From NCBI RefSeq assembly GCF_003609775.1, contig NZ_AP018049.1, positions 496,001 through 560,000 on the forward strand: DNA of 64,000 nt. The letters are read 5' to 3'. The position numbers and the translations under genes were made by a program. Positions 1 to 9,052 of the stretch are shown piece after piece (position 1 is the stretch's first letter; the number at the start of each line of letters is the position of its first letter). The stretch is from Prevotella melaninogenica. GTDB taxonomy: Bacteria; Bacteroidota; Bacteroidia; Bacteroidales; Bacteroidaceae. The notes under the pieces are model-generated. The model was not told the origin of the DNA and did no database searches. It was given only the letters and a program-made list of their open reading frames with translations.

Positions 1-762
1 AAGCGGGAGAAGTGGTCGCGTTTGTTAACTTTCTGGACGCAGGAGGTTCCTGACGTGATGTGGAAAGAGCGTAAGTTGTTGCTTCTCTCATTCATCATTT
101 TTATGGTGAGTGTGCTGATTGGCGTTGTTTCAACCTTAGGAGACGAGTCCTTCCCACGCTTGATACTTGGCGATGGCTATATGGATATGACCCTTGATAA
201 TATTGCGAAGGGAAAGCCGATGGGCGTGTATGGCAATGAAGAAGAGGGAAGTATGTTTATTAGTATTACGCTGAACAATATCATGGTATCGTTTAACGTG
301 TTTGTTTCGGGCGTATTGACGAGTTTTATGTCGGGCTTCCTTTTATTCAGAAATGGTATCATGGTTGGTTGTTTTGATACTTTCTTTTATCAGCATGGAT
401 TATTAGGTGAAAGCCTTTTAGCGACGATGTTGCACGGTACGTTGGAACTTTCAGCGATCATTGTGGCTGGTGCTGCAGGCTTGGCAATCGGTAATGGTTG
501 GTTATTCCCTGGTACCTACTCGCGCTTGGTTAGCTTTCAGCGAGGTGCAAAGAGGGGAATGAAGATAGTTGTTGGAACTGTACCTATCTTTATCTTGGCA
601 GGTTTTATTGAAGGATTTATAACTCGTCATACCGAGTTGAATGACTTTATCCGCATTGGTATTATACTTGTATCATTGGCGTTTGTCGTGTATTATTTTA
701 TTTACTTACCTTATAAGCGTAATTATCATTTAGAAAATGCAAATAGAAAGACCAAAGATTGA
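1..762 (+). CDS. Stage II sporulation protein M-like membrane protein (5' end outside window)
   Basis: The frame is open from base 1 (KREKWSR...), so the true start lies before the window. A TTG at 22 exists, but it falls inside the conserved stretch and is unlikely to be the start. About five hydrophobic segments follow, with the motif HGTLELSAI typical of the SpoIIM/DUF95 membrane family; the protein ends in a basic tail. In non-sporulating Bacteroidota this family sits in an operon with MoxR and DUF58 genes, exactly as here, and its role is unknown. The 3' end overlaps the next gene by 26 bases, which suggests translational coupling. Confidence 0.85.
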   Translation, partial: KREKWSRLLTFWTQEVPDVMWKERKLLLLSFIIFMVSVLIGVVSTLGDESFPRLILGDGYMDMTLDNIAKGKPMGVYGNEEEGSMFISITLNNIMVSFNVFVSGVLTSFMSGFLLFRNGIMVGCFDTFFYQHGLLGESLLATMLHGTLELSAIIVAGAAGLAIGNGWLFPGTYSRLVSFQRGAKRGMKIVVGTVPIFILAGFIEGFITRHTELNDFIRIGIILVSLAFVVYYFIYLPYKRNYHLENANRKTKD

Positions 763-1729
763 ACTTTATCAAGTTCGTAGTTTCGGCGAGAAGTTCTCAG
801 CGATTTTTGAGTTTATTCGTGAGAACTTTAAGTTTTTGTTGCGTGCATGTACCTATCTACTCTTGCCGCTTTGTTTGATACAAGGCTTCGCAATGGAGAT
901 GATGATGAAGGTCTTAGCACCTTATTATAACAATACTTTCGATATGGGAGGTGGTGCAGACATGGCGCAGAGTATGATGCTTAGATTAGGTGCTTCGTAC
1001 TTGGGTTATGGTATTTGTCTGCTGATAGGTTCTACCTTGTTGGCTGGAATCTGCTATAGTATGGTGAAATACTACCATAAGAGTCCAAATAGGCTTCGTA
1101 ATACGAAACTGAGCGACTTAAAACCTTTAATCATTCAGGTGATTAAACGCTCGTTATTAATGACCGTGGTTCTTGTAGCTCTGTTTATCGTAGTTTTGGT
1201 TCTTGTCTTCTCTTTTGCTGCAATCGTAAGTGCACCGGTATTAGCCGTTATACCAATTCTTGCATTACTTGTGTGCTGCTTGCCGGTTTCTATGGCATTA
1301 CCTGTCTATATTTTTGAAGATAAGGAAACGTTGTTTAGTTCTATATTACGTGGCTTAAAACTTGGTTTCCACTCTTTTTGGTCGTTGTTTGGTTTGATGT
1401 TTGTGATAGGATTCTTGACTAATATCCTGTCTTCATTCACATCAATTCCTTGGTATATCTTGACTGTTGTGAAGTCTGTTTTGCTGGCTACTGATACCAC
1501 TCAGAGCTCTTTTGCAACAAGTCCGGTATATAGCTTCTTCGTTTATTTGTCATCTGTATTCATGAATTTTGGTATGTATCTTACGATGACAATCTCTACC
1601 TTTGCCTTAGCTTTTCACTATGGAAGCATCGCAGAGGAGGAAGATGGCTTCTCTGTAGAGGACGACATACAGCACTTTGAGGAGTTAGCAGAGAAAGATA
1701 CAGATATTGATAACTTCGGTAAACTCTGA
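737..1729 (+). CDS. Multi-pass membrane protein of the MoxR/DUF58 operon, unknown function
   Basis: This 330-residue protein has a short cytoplasmic start and then about six hydrophobic segments, the clearest around residues 33-55, 88-110, 135-190 and 215-235. It ends in an acidic tail rich in Glu and Asp from about residue 298. I recognise no catalytic motif. The ATG at 737 lies inside the end of the preceding SpoIIM-like gene, and the DUF4129 gene follows after 12 bases, so it is clearly part of this operon. Proteins of this size and topology occupy the same slot in other Bacteroidota operons. It may be a membrane partner of the AAA+ MoxR ATPase, but that is inference from position only. 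Confidence 0.8.
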   Translation: MQIERPKIELYQVRSFGEKFSAIFEFIRENFKFLLRACTYLLLPLCLIQGFAMEMMMKVLAPYYNNTFDMGGGADMAQSMMLRLGASYLGYGICLLIGSTLLAGICYSMVKYYHKSPNRLRNTKLSDLKPLIIQVIKRSLLMTVVLVALFIVVLVLVFSFAAIVSAPVLAVIPILALLVCCLPVSMALPVYIFEDKETLFSSILRGLKLGFHSFWSLFGLMFVIGFLTNILSSFTSIPWYILTVVKSVLLATDTTQSSFATSPVYSFFVYLSSVFMNFGMYLTMTISTFALAFHYGSIAEEEDGFSVEDDIQHFEELAEKDTDIDNFGKL

Positions 1730-1741
1730 TAATTCAGTCCT

Positions 1742-2353
1742 ATGTTACAGCCATTAAGTGATACTTTGTCGTGTGATTCAGCGTTACTTCATCAGTACCG
1801 TTCTGATGATGCGTACAACTATGCGCGAGAGTTACAGGCACCTGAACTTGGTTGGTGGGATTGGCTGATGTCAAAGATAGGCGAATTCCTGTCTGAGATA
1901 TTCAATATTCAAGGCAAAGGGGATTTCCGTATAGTGATCTACATCATTCTTGCGCTTGCTATTATTGCCCTAATCGCTTTCATTTTGTACCGTTATCAAT
2001 TCAAACTCTTTGGTAAAGCGGGCAAGGTGGCAAATGAAAATGATGAAGAAGACAATATCTACGGCGTAGACTTTGAGGCTGTCTATGCCAAAGCAATGGC
2101 ACAGAAAGATTATTACAAGGCTGTTCGAATTGTCTATCTGCGTACACTTCGTTGGTTGTCAGATGGTAATAAGATTAGTTGGCAGCTCTATAAGACCCCA
2201 ACTCAATACACTCGTGAGTTCCTATCTGTAGACTTTGAAAGAATGACTACTGCTTTTATGCGTGTAAGATATGGTAATTATCAAGCTTCGGAGGAGTTGG
2301 TAAAGCTGATGACAGACTTGGAAAGCAAGATAAAGGAAGGAGGTAAGGAATGA
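1742..2353 (+). CDS. DUF4129 domain-containing protein
   Basis: The 203-residue protein has a soluble N-terminal part, one strong transmembrane segment at about residues 63-84, and a cytoplasmic C-terminal domain (about 105-200). That domain has the pattern YYKAVRIVYLRTLRWL followed by TPTQYTREFL, which I associate with DUF4129. DUF4129 proteins are linked to DUF58, MoxR and transglutaminase-like genes in many bacteria; their function is not established. The stop overlaps the start of the next gene in an ATGA arrangement (2350-2353), so translation is probably coupled. Confidence 0.85.
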   Translation: MLQPLSDTLSCDSALLHQYRSDDAYNYARELQAPELGWWDWLMSKIGEFLSEIFNIQGKGDFRIVIYIILALAIIALIAFILYRYQFKLFGKAGKVANENDEEDNIYGVDFEAVYAKAMAQKDYYKAVRIVYLRTLRWLSDGNKISWQLYKTPTQYTREFLSVDFERMTTAFMRVRYGNYQASEELVKLMTDLESKIKEGGKE

Positions 2354-3600
2354 ACAAAAGGTTTTGGTTCTTTGTAGCTGGGTTCCTTGTCTTCGTTTTC
2401 CTATTAGAGTGGAATGCGCCTTCAAAGTTTGTTTGGGATCCAACCTTCAATCATTACGATAAGCAGCCATTTGGTTGTGCGGTGTTCGACTCACTGATGG
2501 AGAAGTCAACTCCTGCTGGCTATGAGGTGACACGGAAGACTTTCTCACAATTGGAACGTGAGGGTTACGGTAAGAAACCGCATGCTTTCTTGGTTCTGTC
2601 AAACGGAGTTGAACTAACAGAAACAGATATTCGGGCTTTAGACAAGCTTTTGAAGAATGGTAATAAGGTCTTTATTGCAACGTCTTATTTGATGTTTGAC
2701 TCTTTAAATCCAGACTTTAATGTAAGTGTATATGGGAAAGGTGTATTCTCTCCTTTGCAGGTTCAGAATTCAATAAAGAATCAGTCTATTCCCTACGACA
2801 CCTTAGTTTTCCCTCGACAGTTGCCTTATCAGGAAAAAGAATACCATGTCTATTCTGCTATGACGGGTAGTTATGTAGTAGTAGAAGGGAAAGTTACGTG
2901 TGATACTTTGGTTAAAAGTTGGGTTTCAGAGGAGGAATCTGATTCTACAGAAGGCTATTGGGAGCCACGTATAGTTAGCATTAAACGAGGAAAGGGAGAA
3001 CTCTTCCTTTCTTGTGAACCATTATTGATGACCAATTATGGCATCCTCGATACTGAGACAAACGAACTCGTTTTCCGTTTGATGTCACAGTTTAGAGGCT
3101 TACCTATTATCCGCTCTGAAGCATACGGTCCTGAGACGGAATTTGAAACGAATACTCCACTACGCTTCTGGTTGCAAAATGAGCCGCTACGATGGGCAAT
3201 CTATCTCACCTTAGGTGGACTATTGCTCTTCTGTATATTCTACGCACGTAGACGACAGCGTGTTATCCCTGTGGTAGAAGAGCCTGCTAATCGTTCGTTG
3301 GAGTTTGTGAAGTTGATAGGAACCCTTTATCATCAGAAGCATATTAATAGTGACTTGCTGCAGAAAAAGTATAGTTACTTTGCAGAGACGTTGCGTCGTA
3401 TGACGATGATAGATGTCGAGGATGTTGAGTCAAGGAAGGAGAATATAGCACAGATAGCCATTCGAACAGGAATGCCAGAGGCTGAAGTGCGAATGATACT
3501 TGACCGTGTCGAACGTTATTTGCAGGGTAATGATGAACTGAAAGATACTGCTCTGCGAAAGGTAATAGATGGTATGGATATGATAATCAATAAGCTATAA
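2350..3600 (+). CDS. DUF4350 domain-containing membrane-anchored protein
   Basis: This 416-residue protein has an N-terminal hydrophobic anchor (about residues 5-21) and a large extracytoplasmic region. That region begins with a DUF4350-like segment (QPFGCAVFDSLME, then FLVLSNGVELTETDIRALDKLLKNGN), resembling a GATase-like fold. A second transmembrane segment lies at about 277-297, followed by a basic cytoplasmic tail. It starts inside the stop of the DUF4129 gene (ATGA) and is followed five bases later by the MoxR gene. The conserved pairing with DUF4129 suggests the two act together at the membrane. No enzymatic residues can be assigned with confidence. Confidence 0.82.
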   Translation: MNKRFWFFVAGFLVFVFLLEWNAPSKFVWDPTFNHYDKQPFGCAVFDSLMEKSTPAGYEVTRKTFSQLEREGYGKKPHAFLVLSNGVELTETDIRALDKLLKNGNKVFIATSYLMFDSLNPDFNVSVYGKGVFSPLQVQNSIKNQSIPYDTLVFPRQLPYQEKEYHVYSAMTGSYVVVEGKVTCDTLVKSWVSEEESDSTEGYWEPRIVSIKRGKGELFLSCEPLLMTNYGILDTETNELVFRLMSQFRGLPIIRSEAYGPETEFETNTPLRFWLQNEPLRWAIYLTLGGLLLFCIFYARRRQRVIPVVEEPANRSLEFVKLIGTLYHQKHINSDLLQKKYSYFAETLRRMTMIDVEDVESRKENIAQIAIRTGMPEAEVRMILDRVERYLQGNDELKDTALRKVIDGMDMIINKL

Positions 3601-3605
3601 ACGCT

Positions 3606-4628
3606 ATGGATGAGCAAAATAAAAATGTAATTGAAGAGCAAACAATAAATAAGATGGAAGAGAATAAAGAAGTAAGAACCGACCTTGCTGCATTCAGTGA
3701 AAAGGTGATGCAGTTGCGGGGAGAGATAAGTAAGGTTATTGTTGGGCAGCAGGAGGCAGTTGCTCTGTTGTTAACAGCGATTCTTGCAGATGGTCATGTG
3801 CTGATAGAAGGTGTGCCAGGAGTTGCAAAAACCTTGTTGGCACGTCTGATGTCACGTCTGATTGATGCACGTTTCAGTCGTATTCAATTCACGCCAGACC
3901 TCATGCCAAGTGATGTACTTGGTACGACTGTTTTCAATATGAAGACCTCTGAGTTCGACTTCCATGAAGGTCCTGTGTTCTCAGATCTCGTCCTTGTAGA
4001 TGAAATCAATCGTGCCCCTGCAAAGACACAGGCAGCTCTTTTCGAGGTAATGGAGGAACGTCAGGTGACGATTGATGGTACAACTCGTCGTATGAGCGAT
4101 GTCTATTCTATTATTGCGACACAGAATCCAGTAGAACAAGAAGGTACTTATCGTCTACCAGAGGCTCAGCTCGACCGTTTCCTCTTTAAGATAAGCATGG
4201 GTTATCCTTCTGTTGATGAGGAAATGAACATCCTTAAGCGTCATCAGGAGAAGCGAAACCTCATAAAGTTGGAAGATGTTAAGCCAGTACTTACTATTGA
4301 CGAACTTCTGCAGATGCGCAAGAAGCTTGATACTGTATTCGTAGAGGAGAGCCTTTTAGGCTATATTGCAAACATCGTACAGCAGACTCGTACCTCAAAG
4401 GCTGTCTATCTCGGTGCCAGTCCACGTGCTTCTGTGGCCATGCTCAATGCTGCTAAGGCTTCAGCTTTGTTGGGTGGTCGTGACTTTGTAACACCTGAAG
4501 ACATCAAGTTTGTTACTCCAAGTATTCTTCAACATCGTCTTATCCTCACTGCTGAGGCAGAAATGGAGGGATACACTCCATTCAAGGTTGCACAGAAGTT
4601 GATTGACAAGGTGGAAGTTCCTAAGTAA
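3606..4628 (+). CDS. MoxR-family AAA+ ATPase
   Basis: A 340-residue AAA+ ATPase. The Walker A motif GVPGVAKT is at residues 69-76, the Walker B LVLVDEINRAP at about 128-138, and the sensor-like IIATQNPVEQEG at about 175-186. The C-terminal lid contains the conserved GASPRAS. MoxR ATPases act as chaperones that load metals or activate partner proteins, often vWA-domain proteins. The next gene is a DUF58 protein with a vWA-like fold, the classic MoxR partner. An internal Met at residue 17 could be an alternative start; the first 25 residues are polar and poorly conserved in type. Confidence 0.93.
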   Translation: MDEQNKNVIEEQTINKMEENKEVRTDLAAFSEKVMQLRGEISKVIVGQQEAVALLLTAILADGHVLIEGVPGVAKTLLARLMSRLIDARFSRIQFTPDLMPSDVLGTTVFNMKTSEFDFHEGPVFSDLVLVDEINRAPAKTQAALFEVMEERQVTIDGTTRRMSDVYSIIATQNPVEQEGTYRLPEAQLDRFLFKISMGYPSVDEEMNILKRHQEKRNLIKLEDVKPVLTIDELLQMRKKLDTVFVEESLLGYIANIVQQTRTSKAVYLGASPRASVAMLNAAKASALLGGRDFVTPEDIKFVTPSILQHRLILTAEAEMEGYTPFKVAQKLIDKVEVPK

Positions 4629-4667
4629 TGAGGTTAGCCGAGAAGCACTCAAATAAATAAAGAAGAA

Positions 4668-5981
4668 ATGTTCCTTACTAAAAGGTTTTATTTTATATTA
4701 GTAAGCCTTACCCTGCTCGCAGGATTTGGTTATGTATATCCACAGCTTTTCATGGGGGCAAAGATACTTTTGTTTATCTTTGCTGCTATGGTTGTGGTGG
4801 ATGCTGTTATGCTCTATCATCGCCGTGGAATAACAGCGAAGCGAACCTGCTCAGAACGTTTCTCTAATGGTGATAAGAATATTGTCAAGATAAGTCTGGA
4901 AAGTAAGTACTCCTTCCCTGTATGGTTGACAGTTATAGATGAGGCTCCAGAGGTGTTCCAACGGAGAGATATTAGCTATAAGAGTCAGCTAACAGCGATG
5001 GGAAAGAATACTATTCGTTATACGCTCAGACCAATGAAGCGTGGCGTCTACTCCTTTGGTAAGATTCGTTGTTTCACACGTACTGTCTTGGGACTTGTCG
5101 AACGTCGTTATACTTTGGGCAACGCAGAAGACGTAAAGGTCTATCCTTCTTATATGATGCTCAATCGCTATGAGCTTCTTGCGATAAGCAATAATCTCAC
5201 GGAGATGGGTATAAAGCGTATTCGTCGAGCAGGTAACAACACTGAGTTTGAACAGATAAAAGACTATGTGAAAGGCGATGAATACCGAAGTATAAACTGG
5301 AAGGCAAGTGCACGTCGCAATCAGCTGATGGTGAATGTCTATCGTGACGAACGTTCTCAGCAGATATTTTCGGTTATTGATAAGGGGCGTGTTATGCAGC
5401 AATCGTTCCAAGGAATGACGCTTCTGGACTATAGTATCAATGCTTCTTTGGTGTTGTCCTACGTTGCTATGCACCGTGATGATAAGGCAGGCTTGATAAC
5501 CTTTGCTGATAAAATGGACACGTTCGTTGCTCCTTCGAAGCAAACAGGTCAGATGCAACTTCTTTTAGAGTCACTTTATGCACAGGAAACAAAGTTTGGT
5601 GAAAGTGATTTTAGTGGTTTGTGTGCTAATGTACATAAACAAGTTAGCAAGCGTAGTTTATTTGTTATTTACACAAACTTCTCTGGTATGACAGCTCTCA
5701 ATCGTCAGTTGGCTTACTTGAAGTTGCTTAGTCAATGGCATCGTGTACTCGTTGTCTTTTTTGAAGATGCAGAAATGAATGATTATATTCGTTCTCCAAA
5801 GCACTCAACAGAGGAATATTACCAGCATGTTATTGCTGAGAAGTTTGCTAATGAAAAGCGTTTGATAGTATCAACACTGCGTCAGCATGGTATCTATAGT
5901 GTTTTGACAACGCCAGACAAACTCAGTATTGATGTTATCAATAAATACCTGGAAATGAAGCAAAGACAAATCTTAACATAG
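4668..5981 (+). CDS. DUF58 domain-containing protein (vWA-like)
   Basis: This 437-residue protein begins with two hydrophobic segments (about residues 5-22 and 27-46). The DUF58 signature lies around residues 200-240 (FEQIKDYVKGDEYRSINWKA), followed by FSVIDKGRVM, which resembles the start of a vWA-type metal-binding region. It is the last gene of the operon; a hairpin terminator follows at 6045. MoxR and DUF58 neighbours are a very common pair, and the DUF58 protein is the presumed client of the ATPase. The client pathway is unknown. The 39-base gap after moxR contains no terminator. Confidence 0.92.
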   Translation: MFLTKRFYFILVSLTLLAGFGYVYPQLFMGAKILLFIFAAMVVVDAVMLYHRRGITAKRTCSERFSNGDKNIVKISLESKYSFPVWLTVIDEAPEVFQRRDISYKSQLTAMGKNTIRYTLRPMKRGVYSFGKIRCFTRTVLGLVERRYTLGNAEDVKVYPSYMMLNRYELLAISNNLTEMGIKRIRRAGNNTEFEQIKDYVKGDEYRSINWKASARRNQLMVNVYRDERSQQIFSVIDKGRVMQQSFQGMTLLDYSINASLVLSYVAMHRDDKAGLITFADKMDTFVAPSKQTGQMQLLLESLYAQETKFGESDFSGLCANVHKQVSKRSLFVIYTNFSGMTALNRQLAYLKLLSQWHRVLVVFFEDAEMNDYIRSPKHSTEEYYQHVIAEKFANEKRLIVSTLRQHGIYSVLTTPDKLSIDVINKYLEMKQRQILT

Positions 5982-6044
5982 TAAGTCTTACTTATTTCCT
6001 AACAAATAATGTAAGGTTCACTCCTGCAATACCTAAAACTAATG

Positions 6045-6082
6045 GGCTGATATCCGATTGTGGATTTCAGCCTTTATTGTTG
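6045..6082 (+). terminator. Rho-independent terminator of the MoxR/DUF58 operon
   Basis: GGCTGATATCC (6045-6055) pairs with GGATTTCAGCC (6062-6072) with one mismatch, six-base loop, followed by TTTATTGTTGTT. It lies 63 bases after the DUF58 stop. Confidence 0.75.
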
Positions 6083-6142
6083 TTATACATAGATGAGGTG
6101 CGATATGTGCTTGATATTTGGCTCATGTTTGATAGATTATAG

Positions 6143-6590
6143 TGGGCTCTTCTGTTAAAGTGTAGATGCTTTTCGTATAGCTTTAACGAAAGAACCGAAC
6201 GTACTCATTAAACAAAAATAGACCTAAGACCCTCAATGCTCTATTCTATTATCATCCCCTGACATAAAAACTTTTCATTTTAATACTTCGAAAATCCGTA
6301 AACAAGGTTGTGAAAAATAATTACATAATTTCAAATAGAATACCTACAAACAAGGATAAAAATACGTATTAAAAGTAGGTTTGTAACCATCAATGAATCA
6401 ATTAGTTATAAAGTGGCAATGTAAAAGGTGCCTAATTGGACTTCAAAAGGGCGTTAGTTAGACTCTAAAAGGGCATCTATTGCAAGTCAATTAGGCGTCT
6501 TTTAGAAGCCTAAAGAGCATATACTGGTTTTGAGTCGCATGAAAATAGTTTACAATAGTCAATGTTATGGGAATAATTTGTTTGTATAAG
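6143..6590 (+). repeat. Interspersed repeat family 1, copy 1 (about 450 bp, plus orientation)
   Basis: This occupies most of the gene-free stretch 5982-6751. It matches segments at 36430-36880 (inverted) and 51522-51975 along their whole length, and 19476-19680 in its right-hand half. Shared landmarks are CTTCGTATAGCTTTAA-like sequence near the left end (6171 on), GAAAAATAATTACATAA (near 6312), and a core from about 6428 to 6515. In the core, AAAAGGTGCCTAATTGGACTT is mirrored by AAGTCAATTAGGCGTCTTTT, giving a hairpin with a roughly 45-base loop. The right end reads GTTTACAAT...TTGTTTGTA. No open reading frame of note lies inside. In this copy the left hairpin seen in copy 3 is degraded. Confidence 0.85.
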
Positions 6591-6682
6591 ACGCATACTT
6601 CTTATACCAACTTACATTTGTCTTGTATTTTATCTTTCTTTGTTAGGTTAACTAATTTGGGTTAAAATCACTATTAATGGGT

Positions 6683-6714
6683 ATTGTGTTATAATGGTGT
6701 TTTTTATAATTTTG
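6683..6714 (+). promoter_or_regulatory. Promoter of the heme-uptake operon (Bacteroidota type)
   Basis: A -33-like ATTG at 6683-6686, a 20-base spacer and TAATTTTG (consensus TAnnTTTG) at 6707-6714. The expected start of transcription is about 6721, 31 bases before the first ATG. No Fur box could be assigned by eye. Confidence 0.65.
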
Positions 6715-6751
6715 CACTCAATTAGAAATTAATATAAACAGAATCAGTAAT

Positions 6752-7231
6752 ATGAGAATTAAAACTTTATTTCTTTCGCTTGCTGTTACACTGTTAGCTT
6801 CCATGAGCGCACTCTCTGCCTCTGCTGCTGACTATGTGAAAGTAAGTGACAAAGATGGCAAAGACACTTATTTTGCTCTGTCTGAGAAACCTACTGTTAC
6901 TTTCACTTCCACCGCTATGATTTTGACTGCTGGAAGCCAAACAGTAGAGTATCCTCTGACAGATTTTCGTGCTTTTGCCTTTGCCGACCAACCAACAGGT
7001 ATTGGAACGCTGGATGTAGAAAGCAACAATGCTGTCTTTTCTTTTGGTAACTCCTTGAAGGGAGAAGGGCTGAAAGCAGGTAGTCAAGTAGCTGTTTACA
7101 CAATCAACGGACAGTTGGTAGGTCGTGCCACCGTAAGCCAGAACGGTTCTGTTGAGATTCCTCTCGACGGACAGACAGGCGTTTTTGTAGTTAAATCATT
7201 ATCTAAGACATTTAAATTCATACGTAAATGA
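6752..7231 (+). CDS. Small secreted protein with C-terminal sorting-domain-like tail, first gene of heme operon
   Basis: The 159-residue protein starts with a signal peptide (about residues 1-25, ending SASAA). The mature N-terminal module DYVKVSDKDGKDTYFALSEKPTVTF is a short beta-rich motif often seen at the start of secreted Bacteroidales proteins. The last 70 residues (VAVYTINGQLVGRA...GVFVVKS...FKFIRK) resemble a type IX secretion (type A) C-terminal domain or the related Por-type tail. I do not recognise a defined family. It overlaps the next gene by four bases (ATGA) and lies three genes upstream of the heme receptor, so a role in heme capture or its delivery is a reasonable but untested guess. 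Confidence 0.75.
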   Translation: MRIKTLFLSLAVTLLASMSALSASAADYVKVSDKDGKDTYFALSEKPTVTFTSTAMILTAGSQTVEYPLTDFRAFAFADQPTGIGTLDVESNNAVFSFGNSLKGEGLKAGSQVAVYTINGQLVGRATVSQNGSVEIPLDGQTGVFVVKSLSKTFKFIRK

Positions 7232-8169
7232 AAAAGTTCTTTACTTTAGTAATCGTATCTTTATTGAGTGCACTCGCAGTACAAGCACAGTCATTAAAGG
7301 TAACCAAGACAGATGGTAGCGTTGTAACTTATAACGCATCTGATATTTCAAAGATTGAGTTCTTACCAAGTGAGTCGGCCTCACAACCAAAGTTGATACA
7401 CGAGTTTACAGGCTATCTGACTGTAAAGAATAGAGTACTCGACAATGTTCGTTTTGACACTGGAACTAAGATTAAGGTGTTGCAGGACGGTACTAAGTTC
7501 CTTGCTGAATTCTCTGACGCTCAGTGGGGTACTGGTTCTTTCGTGATAACAATGAATAAGCACGCAATTAACGGTACTGGTAAGATAAAGATTGCTAACC
7601 CAAGAGCTGGCGGTGCAGTGGAGGAATATGATGCAACAATGAGTGGTTCGATGAAAGAACTCAAGATTAGTGTTCCATCACTTATGGGTGGTACTGATAT
7701 TACTTGGCATTATAATGAGGCGTCAGCAGCGTCAAAGGTGGCAGGAAATTATTCTGGTACGACATCATTGAAGGTTGGTCCAACTATGGGTCCTTTCGTT
7801 TCAGCCACTGTTGGTTATACGATTACTGCTAATAATGATGGTACTATCAATGTGACAGCATCTGAAGAGAAGTACACAGGTGTTACAATGATGCAGAACT
7901 TGACATTAGGAACATATACCGTAAAGAATCTTGCTTACGACAAGGCAACCAATAGTTTTAGTCGTGACTATAGTAAAGACGGTATCAAAGTACACTTTAA
8001 AGCGACTGGTGGTATGATGGAAAGGGATGAAAATTACGAGTTTGGAGAAACAAGTAAGATGACCGTTACACTTGCTGAGGATGGTACATTGACCATAACT
8101 AATAATTATAAGGTAGGCAGAATGCCATTCCCAATCTCTGCAACATATACTGGCAAGAAGGCTAAGTAA
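7228..8169 (+). CDS. Calycin-like domain secreted protein of heme operon
   Basis: This 313-residue protein has a signal peptide (residues 1-20, ending VQAQ) and an N-terminal motif VTKTDGSVVTYNASDISKIEF similar in layout to its upstream neighbour. Two beta-rich repeats follow, at about 55-165 and 170-310. The second contains the pattern YSGTTSLKVG...YTITANNDGTINVTASEEKYTG, which I associate with the Calycin_like family of Bacteroidales (lipocalin-type barrel). Calycins bind small hydrophobic ligands, and the operon context makes heme or a porphyrin a plausible ligand. That is inference; no heme-ligating residues are obvious. Its start codon overlaps the stop of the preceding gene. Confidence 0.78.
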   Translation: MKKFFTLVIVSLLSALAVQAQSLKVTKTDGSVVTYNASDISKIEFLPSESASQPKLIHEFTGYLTVKNRVLDNVRFDTGTKIKVLQDGTKFLAEFSDAQWGTGSFVITMNKHAINGTGKIKIANPRAGGAVEEYDATMSGSMKELKISVPSLMGGTDITWHYNEASAASKVAGNYSGTTSLKVGPTMGPFVSATVGYTITANNDGTINVTASEEKYTGVTMMQNLTLGTYTVKNLAYDKATNSFSRDYSKDGIKVHFKATGGMMERDENYEFGETSKMTVTLAEDGTLTITNNYKVGRMPFPISATYTGKKAK

Positions 8170-8183
8170 AACGTTATACGCTC

Positions 8184-8978
8184 ATGCACAGAGTATTTCG
8201 CCCTATTTCTATCCTTGCAGGCTGTGCCATCATGATGTTGGTAACAGCCTGCAACGGCATTTTTGAAGATATATATGATGAGGCACCAGCCACTGCAAGT
8301 GTGACAACGGAAGGTCAACTCCTTGTTAATGCCGCCAGTTGGAAGGATTGGTATTATGTTGACTTTGATTCTTTGCAGATGTATATCGAGCGCAAGGATA
8401 CTGCTGGTTTGCTAAAGGCACAGACTAACTTCACGCATTATGCCATTCCAACGAGTCTGACATCGGGTAGTAATGATGGAAAGACAGGTTTATATACTTA
8501 CTGGTTTGATGTTTTCGGGAAAGGTATTTCGGTAAATGAAAAGCGTGGCTTTACAGCTACTGATGCACAGCCTGAACCTCAGTCATGGAGCTTAGCCTTC
8601 CATCGTAACAATGTAAGAACAAACGGTGGGGCAGTACTTGAAACAAAGTACACTTCCATGAATGACATCCCGAAGAATAGTTCTTCCTTCTTGGGAGCAA
8701 CATTTCAAGAAGATGAATGGACAGAGAACGAGGTTTGGGAAGACCAGTCGCAGATGCTCTCGAGCCTAATAGGGTGTCAAGGGATAAAAATTAATAAGGT
8801 CCTTTCTTCTTGGTTGAAGATCGAAATTCCCCCAATGCCTCCGGCTTTTACCATGAACAATCATGTCTTTATTCTTCGTCTGAAGAATGGTAAGTATGCT
8901 GCTTTGCAGTTGGAGAACTATATTGGTGCCGATGGAACCAAATGTTGGTTGAGAATCAATTATAAATATCCATATTAA
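8184..8978 (+). CDS. hmuY: HmuY-family heme-binding lipoprotein
   Basis: A 264-residue lipoprotein. The lipobox LVTAC puts the lipidated Cys at residue 23. The mature part contains SWSLAFHRNNVRTNGG (about residues 132-147), the hallmark of HmuY proteins (W-x-x-x-F/H-R...R/T-N-G-G). In Porphyromonas, HmuY is an outer-membrane-bound or shed hemophore that passes heme to the TonB-dependent receptor HmuR; a receptor gene follows here after 74 bases. Axial heme ligands differ among family members and I did not identify them. Start chosen at ATG 8184, 14 bases after the previous stop. Confidence 0.85.
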   Translation: MHRVFRPISILAGCAIMMLVTACNGIFEDIYDEAPATASVTTEGQLLVNAASWKDWYYVDFDSLQMYIERKDTAGLLKAQTNFTHYAIPTSLTSGSNDGKTGLYTYWFDVFGKGISVNEKRGFTATDAQPEPQSWSLAFHRNNVRTNGGAVLETKYTSMNDIPKNSSSFLGATFQEDEWTENEVWEDQSQMLSSLIGCQGIKINKVLSSWLKIEIPPMPPAFTMNNHVFILRLKNGKYAALQLENYIGADGTKCWLRINYKYPY

Positions 8979-9052
8979 ACAGAACACAAAACCTTTTTGC
9001 AATCGGTTCTTTTGAAGAATAGAGATAAGGTTATGAGATTTTTTGATTGGTT

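Noticed and set aside
4989..5558. 189-codon frame on the minus strand inside the DUF58 gene
   Set aside because: It is antisense to a well-supported gene, has Cys/His/Thr-rich composition typical of a shadow frame and no signal or motif.
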